Shown: positions 18,828 through 27,748, numbered from the stretch's first letter. The stretch is 64,000 bases of DNA from Trichocoleus sp. FACHB-40 (GCF_014695915.1 NZ_JACJPF010000046.1:62001-126000); one strand, 5' to 3'. A program made the numbers and translations. The notes: a model not told the origin generated them from the letters alone.

Positions 18828-19625
18828 TCAATTCACTGAGCCTTTTATCAAAGCGTTATTTTCATTAAATTCTATATCGCTTATTTTTAATTGCCCTAGT
18901 TCCAATTCCAACTTTAGTCTTTCTTTTATTTTATCTTCAGAAATCCCCAGCCTTTGGGAAAGTTCTGATATCGTCAAGCTCAAGTTTCCCAGCTTTATTC
19001 TTGTATCTTCCTCAAATTTTAACTGACCATTTTCTACCTTAGGTTTACCTTCCATGCCAATATAAACATCTTGATTTTCTAAAAAAGGGAAAGTTTTAGT
19101 TATCTTTTCTACAAAAACTTTTTCCCTTTGCTCTAGTCGGTCTTTGGGAATCTCAGAAACATTTATTACCGCTCCACTTTCTAGATTTCCATCTTTTATG
19201 GTTGTATTAAAACCTTTGGTTGTTTCCAATACTTTACTATTTGGTGTATTTTCTGCTACCGATGAAACCACCAACTCGTTGAAATCCTTTTCGCTTAAGT
19301 CTATTTGTATAGTTCTACTATTTTCTTGGGTTTGAGGATTTTTCGTTGCATCAGTATTAACTTCATATCCATCAACCCTGGCTAATTTAGGGCTAACTTC
19401 TTGACGAGCATTAATGCTGTCTTCTATTTTAGTATCAATCTTTTCTTGTAGTTTAGTTTTTACTGCTTGTACTTCTACTTCATTAGATAGGTTAATTAAT
19501 TTATCGCTACTTACTCCTTTAGAAACGTACCAATCCGGGAGCTTTGTTGCCTGACTCCAAAAGTAATAAGCAACAGAAGCAGAACCCAATATTAGTAATA
19601 AAAATGCAATTAAACTTTTTTTCAT
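18828..19625 (-). CDS. Membrane-anchored protein of unknown function
   Basis: This 265-residue protein has one N-terminal membrane segment (about residues 4-23) and a polar outside domain. The ectodomain is rich in Lys, Glu and Asn and alternates beta-like stretches (IQIDLSEKDFNELVVSS; LKISDIEFNENNALIKGSVN at the very end). The layout resembles membrane-anchored lipid-binding or LmeA/DUF2993-like proteins, but no diagnostic motif was found. Its AT-rich codon use differs from the adjacent DUF255 gene, which may mean it was acquired. Confidence 0.65.
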   Translation of the reverse strand: MKKSLIAFLLLILGSASVAYYFWSQATKLPDWYVSKGVSSDKLINLSNEVEVQAVKTKLQEKIDTKIEDSINARQEVSPKLARVDGYEVNTDATKNPQTQENSRTIQIDLSEKDFNELVVSSVAENTPNSKVLETTKGFNTTIKDGNLESGAVINVSEIPKDRLEQREKVFVEKITKTFPFLENQDVYIGMEGKPKVENGQLKFEEDTRIKLGNLSLTISELSQRLGISEDKIKERLKLELELGQLKISDIEFNENNALIKGSVN

Positions 19626-19728
19626 ATTTAAACTCCACTTGGCTAAGCCGCACTCGTCATGAAAGCGATAGGTTGACCAGCCTTTACTAAAGTTTACAAC
19701 CTCTTTAAGATTGCTATATCGTCACTAG

Positions 19729-20028
19729 CTAACAACTAATGACTTTTGCCTTTGCAAGATAACATTTTTTTTGGTAAAGTGCATCATGAAAGCGCTGTAG
19801 GTACAAAGAAACGAAAAACTCAATTTCTTTGCGGGCGCTGTGTTGCATCTGTATAGGAAGCGTGTGCGCGATCGCTGCAAAGGATTCGGTAACACTTTCG
19901 AGTAAATCAAAGATTTCTTCTAGAGGTGCATCCTGATATTGGCGCGATCGCAAAGCAAGTGCTAATGTGGGCATTAGCTCAATTTCTTGTTGAGCTAACG
20001 CCTCTAAATCTTTAAATTGTGGTGTCAT
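19729..20028 (-). CDS. Small helical protein of unknown function
   Basis: This 99-residue, largely alpha-helical acidic protein (MTPQFKDLEALAQQEIELMP at the start) has no signal peptide or membrane helix. It lies 26 bp downstream of a small secreted-peptide gene on the same strand, suggesting co-transcription. No motif was recognised. Confidence 0.5.
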   Translation of the reverse strand: MTPQFKDLEALAQQEIELMPTLALALRSRQYQDAPLEEIFDLLESVTESFAAIAHTLPIQMQHSARKEIEFFVSLYLQRFHDALYQKKCYLAKAKVISC

Positions 20029-20054
20029 TTAGCGATTCCTTGATTAATTAAGTC

Positions 20055-20213
20055 TCAGTTTTTGAGAAATTGATCCAGCAAACTCGCTATTGGCTTTGAA
20101 GTTCTCCCGGACGGCAATTGATAAGTCGTCAGGTTTATAGTAGGTTGGTTAAGTGCCGCAATTACGTTGAGAGACAAGGTGATCGCGGCGGCTTGGAGAA
20201 GTCTTTTTAACAT
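20055..20213 (-). CDS. Small secreted peptide, 52 residues
   Basis: ATG at 20213 follows a GGAGG site six bases away on the minus strand. The peptide begins MLKRLLQAAAITLSLNVIAA, a plausible signal peptide, and has a mature part of about 30 residues ending in LLDQFLKN. It is short and unrecognised, but the ribosome site and signal sequence support translation. It appears to be the first gene of a pair with the 99-residue protein downstream. Confidence 0.5.
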   Translation of the reverse strand: MLKRLLQAAAITLSLNVIAALNQPTINLTTYQLPSGRTSKPIASLLDQFLKN

Positions 20214-20461
20214 TGGCAACCTCCGTCCATCGCAGGGTAAATATTACGATACGATGTTGTGAAGCGATCGCACTTCGTTCTATCGATTCACCCGATTGGG
20301 TGATTATTGTTAAAGTCAAAATGCCAGCGTGACTTCAGTCGCTACCCTTGTACAGTGTGGGTGTATTGCAGATTCACCTGATAGCAGGATGTATTAAACA
20401 TTCTCCAGCCAGTAGCCTATCCCTTACAATATCTCTGCACAAGGCTACTGTGCGAAATTTT

Positions 20462-21034
20462 ATGTCATCCTACAACAAAGCTGGCCTGATATTTGAAATA
20501 GGTCTTGGTGTTGCTCTTCTTGGTGGGATGAGCGTTTACGCTTACACTGAAATACAAGCTGAACAAAGCCAAGAAACGAATTTAATTAAGATGCAAAGTC
20601 CGTCAAGTCCTTTGCAAACTTCTCAAGCAAAAACCATTTTGGCAGAAGTTGAAAATCTCAAAGCTGCGGGAAAATTTGAGGAGTGCATTGTACAAGCCAA
20701 AACAGCACTTAGTAATTCAAACTATTACGCCGATGCTAATGCGCTAACTCAAGAGTGTCGATTTGAGTGGGCGAACCAGTTAGCAGCATCTAATAATTAT
20801 AAAGAAGCACTTGTTAAAGTTGGCAGAATTTCACCAAGCAGCGAATGGCATACAAAAGCTCAACCGTTAATCGCTGAATGGGCAAAACGTCTCAATCTTA
20901 CTGGTGATTGGTGGCTATGCAGTGCTTTGGGAAACTCAGAAGTGACAAATAAGCCCAGCCAAGTTGAGTTTTATAAAAATAGCAATACTTGTTATGACCC
21001 GGCATTAGAGTGTTACTGCCAAAAAATAAATTAG
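20462..21034 (+). CDS. Membrane-anchored protein with TPR-like helices
   Basis: Starting at ATG 20462 the protein has about 190 residues. The frame is open further upstream to 20348, but that part lacks character. One membrane helix lies at about residues 8-28, and the region from about 50 to 145 reads as helical pairs of TPR type (AGKFEECIVQAKTALSN, ADANALTQECRFEWANQLAASNNYKEAL). The C-terminus holds five cysteines that could form disulphides outside the membrane. The function is unknown. Confidence 0.6.
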   Translation: MSSYNKAGLIFEIGLGVALLGGMSVYAYTEIQAEQSQETNLIKMQSPSSPLQTSQAKTILAEVENLKAAGKFEECIVQAKTALSNSNYYADANALTQECRFEWANQLAASNNYKEALVKVGRISPSSEWHTKAQPLIAEWAKRLNLTGDWWLCSALGNSEVTNKPSQVEFYKNSNTCYDPALECYCQKIN

Positions 21035-21149
21035 CGATCGCTCTTATAAATTTAAACTCCTTATTTGGATATTGCCAGTAGTCAGTGGCCAGTATTTCGT
21101 GGCAACTGACCGCTGACAAAAAACAATAAAGATGTGCAGCTTCCTAAAA

Positions 21150-22868
21150 TTAGGGCGAAGCGGTGGGAGATGCTTGGGGGCTACTTTGGGGAGTAGGAGA
21201 AATACTAGGTTTTCCAGAATTACTGGGTTCGCCAATTTTTTTCGTCCGCACAAAGATGTCAAAACGGCTAGAGCGATCGCTACTAATCCCAGCTGTTACT
21301 CCAATGGAGCGAATCGCATTTGTAAATATCTTTTGATCGGGCGAAAATTGCGGCAGTGCCAGATTTCCAGTATTAATCGTGCGGTCAACATCGATGAAGA
21401 AGCTACCATTTTTGGCATTAAGTTCTGTTGGCATCCCCTGTTTAAATAACTCACTGTCGGAGAGCATTGCTTGTGGTTGCGGAACGATGGTAGTAGCAAC
21501 AGGTGCGCCCAAGGACAGGAAGGCAACATTTCCATCTAACCAGCCGTGAGTTGCGGCTAAACCACCCAACTGCGATGTCCAGTTGACTACTGGTTGATTA
21601 TTCAAGCTTCCCTGTTGCACCTGGAATTGGTATTGGCTTGCCATCACCTGATCTATTTGCTGGAGGGATTTTTCCGCACGAGAGCGATCGCTTGCTTGCA
21701 CCATAAATATCACCCCAGCACCTAAATTTGAGGGAACTCCTTTAGGTGCGGGAATTAAAGCCAAGCTAAATTCGCCTCGCATCCAAGGCAGCAAATCTTG
21801 CTCTAAATCTAGACCAAGTTGAGACTTTATCCCAGCTTTCAGGGCTTCTGGATTGATCGGGATAATCGGATTTGATTGAGCGCCCTTGACGTAATCTTGC
21901 CATAACCGCTCTAAATTGCCGCCAGAAGTCATCATCAGCGTGTTTTCTGGCAAGCGGCGGGACATAATTTTGGCATTGTTTTCAACAGCATACTTGTTTT
22001 CGCTGTTCGGCTTCAACCAAGAAACCCCTTTAAAAAGAATTCCCTCTGGTTGCAACATCACCGATGTTGCTAAACCCTGCTTTTCTTGCAAAGAAGCGAG
22101 GTTTTGGGAAGGAAGCGATCGCGCCGAATTTGCTGCGGCTACAGCAGTAGCAACTGGCACATTAAAATATAATCGCGCAAACGGATCTGTGGCCCGAATC
22201 CTACCCAACGCCTCCGAGTAACCTGGAGTAGTCCCCAAAGATGCTGCACCTTTGTAGGTATCGATTATGCGCTCCGTCCCTTTAGGATCGGTGCTGACAA
22301 CCAAAGAACGTTCTAGCAGAGTTGTGGAAAACTTCTGTGCCGCACCGCTCGGCGTTTCTCTTATCTTAATTCCCTTGTAATCGCGTTCAACAAACTTGTT
22401 CGCGGTTTGCGGTCTGGCTCTTTCCAACACTTGCTTTGCTTGCAAGGGATCGTTAATTGGCAGCACCATCACCACCGATTGTTGACCAACCGGAATCGCA
22501 TTCGGGGATTGCGGTGTTTCCGGCGGCAAAAAAGCGATCGTGACTTCTTTACCCACCCAAGGCTTAATATCTTGCTGATAGTCGTAGCCGTTGGCAGTGA
22601 GGAGATTTTTTTCCAGCTGTTGCAGCTGTTTGGCAAAGGCAGCTTGGCTTTGCGGAGTGCCATACTCCCGCAGTTGCTGCCATTGCTTTTCATCAGTAGA
22701 AACTGACACGGCAAAGAGCGCATCCTGAGGAACTAACTTGGCACCTTCTGGGACATTACCCCGTAAAATATTTTGCTGCACCAGCAGCCAGTAAGCCAAT
22801 GCGCCGCCCAGTAGCAACGCACCAGTTCCCAAAGCCAGAATTAGGGGACGTTTATTTTTCTTAAGCAT
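21150..22868 (-). CDS. DUF3352 domain protein
   Basis: This 572-residue cyanobacterial protein has an N-terminal membrane helix (about 9-29) and a long exported domain of the DUF3352 type. Recognisable stretches include VPQDALFAVSVSTDEKQWQQ near residue 45 and a DLEQDLLPWMRGEFSLALIP repeat-like element near residue 365 that echoes the YQQDIKPWVGKEVTIAFLPP segment near residue 97, so the protein is probably two related halves. A Pro/Ser/Thr tail (SPTPQSSPQASPTASP) ends it. It is usually annotated only by domain; no enzymatic motif is visible. Confidence 0.85.
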   Translation of the reverse strand: MLKKNKRPLILALGTGALLLGGALAYWLLVQQNILRGNVPEGAKLVPQDALFAVSVSTDEKQWQQLREYGTPQSQAAFAKQLQQLEKNLLTANGYDYQQDIKPWVGKEVTIAFLPPETPQSPNAIPVGQQSVVMVLPINDPLQAKQVLERARPQTANKFVERDYKGIKIRETPSGAAQKFSTTLLERSLVVSTDPKGTERIIDTYKGAASLGTTPGYSEALGRIRATDPFARLYFNVPVATAVAAANSARSLPSQNLASLQEKQGLATSVMLQPEGILFKGVSWLKPNSENKYAVENNAKIMSRRLPENTLMMTSGGNLERLWQDYVKGAQSNPIIPINPEALKAGIKSQLGLDLEQDLLPWMRGEFSLALIPAPKGVPSNLGAGVIFMVQASDRSRAEKSLQQIDQVMASQYQFQVQQGSLNNQPVVNWTSQLGGLAATHGWLDGNVAFLSLGAPVATTIVPQPQAMLSDSELFKQGMPTELNAKNGSFFIDVDRTINTGNLALPQFSPDQKIFTNAIRSIGVTAGISSDRSSRFDIFVRTKKIGEPSNSGKPSISPTPQSSPQASPTASP

Positions 22869-23214
22869 GAAATTCAGACAGGCTATGCAGTGCCATTGCC
22901 AATTTAGCAGGGAATGGGGAAAGGGAAATGGGGAATCGGGAATCGGTAATGGGTAATTGCTACTACCAATTACCAGTTACCTATTATCAATTACCTCACT
23001 GCTCATTTCTACCCTGAGAAGTAGTTACATTTTACCGATGGATGGTGATTATGGTATTTCATTTCAATACCATCGCACTTTTGGCGCGCTTTGGGTGTCA
23101 TAGGATTTAGACCTTTGCCTGCGGATATACACCAATTTAGGGAGAAGTTTACTAACTATACAAGCATTGGCTTAACCTCGTCTTTGAGTAAAATTCTATG
23201 GGAGTGTTTTCAAT
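22869..23214. other. Divergent spacer between DUF3352 and DUF389 genes
   Basis: The 346-bp gap includes low-complexity GGGAAATGGGGAATCGGGAATCGG-like units near 22915-22950, followed by an AATTACC-rich tract near 22965-22995. It also has a hairpin with TATGGTATT/AATACCAT arms at about 23051-23073. Promoters for both divergent genes must lie here. Confidence 0.4.
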
Positions 23215-24225
23215 TTGTTAAGAAACATTCAACAAGATTGGCTGAAATATCGCCGATTAAGAAAATCGGCACAGCGAAATATAACTCAGCTGCGAGAAGG
23301 GCTATTGGAAGAATCCACAATAGACCTGAACTATATGGTATTGATTGTTGGGTCTTGCGCGATCGCTACTTTCGGACTCCTGACTAACAGTGCTGCGGTA
23401 ATTATTGGGGCAATGATTATCGCCCCGTTAATGTTACCCATTCGCGGCTTAGCTTTTGGCGCATTAGAAGGCGATATTCTGCTGTTTCGCCAAGGGTTAA
23501 AATCAGTAATTGCGGGTACAGTTTTAGCGATTGTTTTAGCATTTCTTCTCGGTTCCTTTGTCGGACTGCCAGAATTTGGCAGCGAAGTGCTATCTCGCTC
23601 TAAACCGACTCTGCTAGACTTAGGAATTGCCGTATCTGCTGGGGGAATCAGCGGCTTTGCCAAAGTTCAGCCAAAAATTTCTGGTACTTTAGCTGGGACT
23701 GCGATCGCAGTCGCACTTATGCCCCCCGTTTGCGTCATTGGCTTAGGTCTTTCCCAAGCTAATTGGTCGCTCAGTTTCGGTGCAGCACTGCTGTACATGA
23801 CAAATTTGTTGGGCATTACTCTAGCTTGCATGCTGACCTTTTTAGTATCAGGCTACACCCCATTAAATCGCGCCCGGAAAGCCCTAAGTTGGACTCTGGT
23901 TTTTACAGCAATTCTCCTAGTTCCTTTAGGTATCAGTTTAGTACAATTAATCAGACAAGCCCGACTAGAAGCAAGTTTAAAACAAGCACTGCTTAAAGAA
24001 ACCATTACCTTTCAGCGAGTAGATTTAATTAAAACTGAGTCTAACTGGTTAACTAACCCACCAGAAGTTTATCTCACAGTTCGCGCTCAGGAAGTTTTAA
24101 CACCCAAACAAGTGCTGCTACTGGAAGAGTTTGTCGAGCAAAAAATGGGTCAACCTTTTACATTAATTTTTCAAGTTAGTCAAGTCAAAGATGTACGGCG
24201 AGAAGTCCCAACCTCGTCACCTTAA
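23215..24225 (+). CDS. DUF389 membrane protein
   Basis: This 336-residue integral membrane protein has about six helices. The first part (EESTIDLNYMVLIVGSCAIA, then NSAAVIIGAMIIAPLMLPIR) is the signature of the DUF389 (UPF0 TIGR00341-like) family, followed by glycine-rich helices and a soluble C-terminal domain of about 90 residues. The function is not established. The start at TTG 23215 is the first in-frame candidate before the conserved region; no ATG is available until residue 41. Confidence 0.85.
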   Translation: MLRNIQQDWLKYRRLRKSAQRNITQLREGLLEESTIDLNYMVLIVGSCAIATFGLLTNSAAVIIGAMIIAPLMLPIRGLAFGALEGDILLFRQGLKSVIAGTVLAIVLAFLLGSFVGLPEFGSEVLSRSKPTLLDLGIAVSAGGISGFAKVQPKISGTLAGTAIAVALMPPVCVIGLGLSQANWSLSFGAALLYMTNLLGITLACMLTFLVSGYTPLNRARKALSWTLVFTAILLVPLGISLVQLIRQARLEASLKQALLKETITFQRVDLIKTESNWLTNPPEVYLTVRAQEVLTPKQVLLLEEFVEQKMGQPFTLIFQVSQVKDVRREVPTSSP

Positions 24226-24279
24226 CAGCCTGAGCCTTGAACAATCTTTTATCCAACTTTTTTAATCTTCCATAAAATA

Positions 24280-24783
24280 ATGCAACCAAAATTCACAGAT
24301 ATTACCAGTTGGGGGCAAGCGGAAATCTTGATGCAGCCAGCCTTCATCCGCATCATTGACCACATCCGCAAACATTTAGATCAATCAACCTGGAAAGGAA
24401 CTTACAAAGAAGTGCTAATTTGGTCTGGGGGGACATCAGAAGAAACTAAAGCTGCTTTTACTGCTTTGCAGCAACAACTCGCCACAGCTTCACCAGAAGA
24501 AGCGTCTGTAATCGAAAATGCTTTAGCTGATATGCCAAATCCCTATCCTGGTTATCTGCTTTGTTTGCAGCAACAAGACCGCGAAGTTAGCGTTGATTTG
24601 TGGGAACTGTGCTATCAAGTTTGTTTTCGCAATTATAATCAAGCGACCCATCAAGAAAATGCAGAAGTAGAGATTGATACCAGCTTAATTGAAGAAGACA
24701 CTGGTGATGTAGACTGGAACCTTTTGGATGCTAAAGCTAAGCATCTGGTGGAAGAAATATTTGTGAATTTGCCAAGTAGTTGA
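24280..24783 (+). CDS. Conserved cyanobacterial protein of unknown function
   Basis: This is a 167-residue soluble acidic protein. It opens with MQPKFTDITSWGQAEILMQP, contains several Trp residues and a short Pro-rich link (NPYPGYLLCLQQQ), and ends in a helical acidic tail (LLDAKAKHLVEEIFVNLP). No family motif was identified. It follows the DUF389 gene by 54 bp on the same strand and may be co-transcribed. Confidence 0.6.
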   Translation: MQPKFTDITSWGQAEILMQPAFIRIIDHIRKHLDQSTWKGTYKEVLIWSGGTSEETKAAFTALQQQLATASPEEASVIENALADMPNPYPGYLLCLQQQDREVSVDLWELCYQVCFRNYNQATHQENAEVEIDTSLIEEDTGDVDWNLLDAKAKHLVEEIFVNLPSS

Positions 24784-24880
24784 AAATCTCTAAAGCCCGC
24801 AGGCTGAAGCCTAGATGCTCCACAAACAAAGTTCACCTACGCGGGCTAAGAGGAGGAAAGATAGCGCGATCGCTTTTTCT

Positions 24881-25186
24881 TCAAGCAGCAGTATCGTCAG
24901 GGAGATTATTCATGCTAATTGCGATCGCGTCGCCGTATTCGTTTAAGCCAGTAGTTTTTGGCTGTGTTTTCAGTTTGCAGAGAAATTCTTCCATCCCCGG
25001 TATTTCCAACTGATCGAATGTGGTTTGAATTTGTGTATTATTAGCCGAAATCTCGGAGATGGGTTTTGGGTTCATCTTGGTAGTTTCTGGCTGCGTTTCC
25101 AGATTGGCGAGAAATTCTTCCATACCTGGTATTTCTAACTGGTGGAATCTGAGCTGACTTTCTGTAATTTTCATTTCTTTACTCAA
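24881..25186 (-). CDS. Small protein with two copies of a 26-residue repeat
   Basis: This 101-residue protein (97 if Met5 is the start) is made almost entirely of two copies of one unit: residues 14-39 and 57-82 share F(H/D)QLEIPGMEEFL, then a (A/C)(N/K)L(E/K)TQP(E/K)TT segment. Spacing between units is 43 residues. There is no signal peptide or membrane helix, and the protein is acidic. It is divergent from the HTH protein gene at 25311. The repeated LEIPGMEEFL could be a docking motif, and a precursor-peptide role is conceivable, but no modification enzyme is nearby. The function is unknown. Confidence 0.6.
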   Translation of the reverse strand: MSKEMKITESQLRFHQLEIPGMEEFLANLETQPETTKMNPKPISEISANNTQIQTTFDQLEIPGMEEFLCKLKTQPKTTGLNEYGDAIAISMNNLPDDTAA

Positions 25187-25254
25187 ATGCTTCTGTGAAT
25201 ATCATGCTCAGAACGCAGCTACACACGACAATGGGCATCTGTTATCCTAATTTC

Positions 25255-25281
25255 AGTACGCAAAGTACGCAGAGTACGCAG
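25255..25281. repeat. Three tandem 9-bp direct repeats in a divergent promoter region
   Basis: AGTACGCAA is followed by AGTACGCAG twice, without gaps. They lie 30 bp before ATG 25311 and about 70 bp from the start of the divergent small protein. They could be operator sites for the HTH protein, but similar ACGCAGAG units also occur as ordinary dispersed repeats in these genomes. Confidence 0.55.
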
Positions 25282-25310
25282 ATAATAAAATATGCGATAT
25301 TTTGAAAGAT

Positions 25311-26300
25311 ATGAATCGTCAGCAGTTCAAAGAAACACTGGAAAAGCTGGAGCTGCGGAACCCTCGTACAGTCGAGGTATTGCGAATGGTGTTAGCTAAG
25401 TGTACAGATGCCGAAATTGCTAAGTCTCTGGATATCCATCAAGGAACTGTACGCAAGCACATCGAAAAACTTTATGCCGCCTTCGGCATCAAAAGTAAAT
25501 TTGAAGGCGATCGACGGTCGAAACGCGGTGATTTACGTGAGCCGTTCGCCCAGTACAAGCCTGAGTGGGTAAGCGATTATCCTTCTACTGTCACAAATAA
25601 CGTTAGCAACGAACAGGAACAGGTAAACCAGAACAGTGTATGCGTCCCAGTTTCGTTAAGCATGAAAAAGAGTGAAGCCGGAGAGTATTTAATGTCTTTG
25701 GCTACAAGGATACTGGAGCAATCAGGCTTCGACCAAAAGTTTAAAGTTTGTACAACATCTGAATATATAGGTTATCGGCTGAAAAATACTAACCAAAAGG
25801 AAATATTTCAAGGTTATCAACTTGTTTTATCCCCATGCAGAGAAGGCTTACATATTTATGTAAATGACGACCTATTAACTAAACATCTGCTATTTCTACG
25901 CTTTTCAGCAGATGTCGAAGAAGAACGAGTTCACGGACGTAAGGTGACGTATTCCGGTATAAGAGAGAGAGTTCTATGGGTACGACCTAGTAAAGAGGAT
26001 ATCTTCTTGGAGATATCCTTGAGATATAAATCCATTATGCACGGCGAATCAGTAGGTGGGTTTAATCTCGATCAACTTAGCAACGTTGATTGTGATTACG
26101 AAGAGATGAAGTCTTTTCATAAATCTTTTTTAAATTCTATAGATAATAGCGAATGTTGCCTAGATGTCCAATTAAATGATAGGACTTTTCGGAAGACAAT
26201 TTTGGTAATTATTAGTTCAAGTGAAGTTTTAGCAGAATTTATAAATTTCCTTCGTGAGTGTGTTTTTATTAATAACAATAAAGATGAGAGATACAAATAG
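25311..26300 (+). CDS. LuxR-like HTH protein with unknown C-terminal domain
   Basis: This is a protein of about 329 residues. Residues 1-60 form a LuxR/GerE-type helix-turn-helix: LRNPRTVEVLRMVLAKCTDA leads into EIAKSLDIHQGTVRKHIEKL. Such domains head several cyanobacterial NB-ARC/TPR-type signalling proteins, but here the rest is different: a basic linker (60-110) and a 200-residue domain with no recognised motif. TTG 25302 is an alternative start; ATG 25311 fits the conserved domain better. Its divergent neighbour is the repeat-bearing small protein, and a Uma2 gene follows after 8 bp. Codon use is AT-rich, especially in the last third. Confidence 0.65.
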   Translation: MNRQQFKETLEKLELRNPRTVEVLRMVLAKCTDAEIAKSLDIHQGTVRKHIEKLYAAFGIKSKFEGDRRSKRGDLREPFAQYKPEWVSDYPSTVTNNVSNEQEQVNQNSVCVPVSLSMKKSEAGEYLMSLATRILEQSGFDQKFKVCTTSEYIGYRLKNTNQKEIFQGYQLVLSPCREGLHIYVNDDLLTKHLLFLRFSADVEEERVHGRKVTYSGIRERVLWVRPSKEDIFLEISLRYKSIMHGESVGGFNLDQLSNVDCDYEEMKSFHKSFLNSIDNSECCLDVQLNDRTFRKTILVIISSSEVLAEFINFLRECVFINNNKDERYK

Positions 26301-26308
26301 TTTCAATT

Positions 26309-26953
26309 ATGAGTAAACTACAAATAAAAAAAACGACAGATACTTGGGTTGTAGCCAGTTGGAATGAATATATCCAGGCGATTGAAGATCCGCAACTAGA
26401 AAAAGCGAAAGGCTATTACCACAATGGACAATTGAGGATAGAAATGTCACCTATCGGCTCTGACCACGCCAGCGATCACACTATTATTATCTTTGCCGTT
26501 AACCTGTTTGCTACCCTCAAAGGCATTCCTATACATGGACGGGATAACTGTACCTATAGAAAAACAGGTGTTCAAGAAAGTCAACCAGATGTGTCTTATT
26601 ATATTGGTGAAAATGCCGATGTAATTCCTTGGGGAACATCAATCATCAACTTAGACCAGTATCCAGCGCCAGATTTAGTGATTGAGATTGCTAATACTTC
26701 ACTATCTGATGATATCGGGCAAAAACGGCTGCTGTACGAAGATTTAGGAGTAGCGGAATATTGGGTGGTGGATGTTGTGAACATCAGAATTATTGCTTTT
26801 ACCATCACATCGGCTGGGGGAAGTCAAAGAATTACTGAGTCTCAAGTGTTGCCGGGATTAGCGATTTCGGTGCTAGTGGAAGCTTTACAGCGCAGTCGCC
26901 AAGAAAATCAAAGTTTGGTTGGTGCTTGGTTATTATCCCAATTTCAACAATAA
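26309..26953 (+). CDS. Uma2-family (DUF820) putative nuclease
   Basis: This 214-residue protein has a PD-(D/E)XK-like fold of the Uma2 group, which is greatly expanded in cyanobacteria. The core is SQPDVSYYIG, then PAPDLVIEIANTSLSDDIGQKRLLYEDLGVAEYWVVD, giving the Asp and E-x-(A/S) catalytic pattern. It follows the HTH protein by eight bases, so the two are probably one transcript. The biological target of Uma2 proteins is unknown. Confidence 0.85.
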   Translation: MSKLQIKKTTDTWVVASWNEYIQAIEDPQLEKAKGYYHNGQLRIEMSPIGSDHASDHTIIIFAVNLFATLKGIPIHGRDNCTYRKTGVQESQPDVSYYIGENADVIPWGTSIINLDQYPAPDLVIEIANTSLSDDIGQKRLLYEDLGVAEYWVVDVVNIRIIAFTITSAGGSQRITESQVLPGLAISVLVEALQRSRQENQSLVGAWLLSQFQQ

Positions 26954-27013
26954 TCATTTATTGATAGTAGATAGAGCGCGATCGCATTCTCATCACTAAA
27001 CGCGATCGCTTCT

Positions 27014-27748
27014 TCAAGCTTCATCCGGCTCAATCCCCAATGCCCTCAATTGTGCTGCCAATTGCTCGGCACGTTGTTCAGCTATCTGTCGCCTTTGAGC
27101 CTCCTGCTGTGCCTGTTGTTCAGCCACTTGTCTTGCTTCTTCTGGGGATAGGTACTTTCTCCCATCTTGGTCATACCAATACAGCCACTCTCGCGTTATT
27201 CCCCAATAAGTTCCTTGTTCCCGCCCAATTCCTAAACCAATCTCCGGCATCCACACGGGTTCCCCCGGTTGCCGAACATAAGCTCCATCAACTAGGCGAT
27301 ACACCTCCAAAAGGTCGTGTCTATCGCGCTGGCTGTATTCAGGGTTGTAGATTGCATAGTACAACACTCCTAGTTGGGCATATTGGGCGGCTTTGTTGCC
27401 GTACTCTCCTCCGTAAGTGTGAGAGACAATTTCTAATACCCAAACAGGTACAACGTTATTTTCTTTCCAGACAATGTAACTCAAACGTAACTTGTCACCC
27501 TTCAACCGCTCTACCCCTAAACTGAGGAAGCCATCGGGAACAATTGGGATTCTGGGATTGGTTCCTGTTGTATGGTAAATTCCCATATCTACAGCAAAAA
27601 ACCAGTCCCTGCGGTCTTGCCAAATGAAGGCTAAAATCGCTCCTAATAAGTTAGGGATTAAATTTTGCAGTTCATTATCCACAGGAGTATCGTCAGAACA
27701 AGGTAGTTCTTCCTCTGATGGAAGTTGTAGCGGATCGTACTTTAGCAT
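27014..27748 (-). CDS. Uma2-family protein with Gln/Ala-rich coiled tail
   Basis: Starting at ATG 27748 the protein is about 244 residues; the frame is open to 27793. It is a Uma2 domain of the longer type: a front segment (LPSEEELPCSDDTPVDNELQ), the core IVPDGFLSLGV and VPVWVLEIVSHTYGGEYGNK, then AQLGVLYYAIYNP. The C-terminus is a coiled coil of Ala, Gln and Arg ending RALGIEPDEA, a tail also seen in the Uma2 protein at 46634 (RQMGINPDEV). It converges with the Uma2 gene at 26309. Confidence 0.82.
   Translation of the reverse strand: MLKYDPLQLPSEEELPCSDDTPVDNELQNLIPNLLGAILAFIWQDRRDWFFAVDMGIYHTTGTNPRIPIVPDGFLSLGVERLKGDKLRLSYIVWKENNVVPVWVLEIVSHTYGGEYGNKAAQYAQLGVLYYAIYNPEYSQRDRHDLLEVYRLVDGAYVRQPGEPVWMPEIGLGIGREQGTYWGITREWLYWYDQDGRKYLSPEEARQVAEQQAQQEAQRRQIAEQRAEQLAAQLRALGIEPDEA

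Noticed and set aside
24881-25186. RiPP precursor reading of the two-repeat small protein
   Set aside because: No radical SAM, YcaO, LanM or peptidase gene lies near it, and the repeated unit lacks typical core residues (Cys, Ser/Thr clusters or a Gly-Gly site). Kept only as a possibility in the finding.
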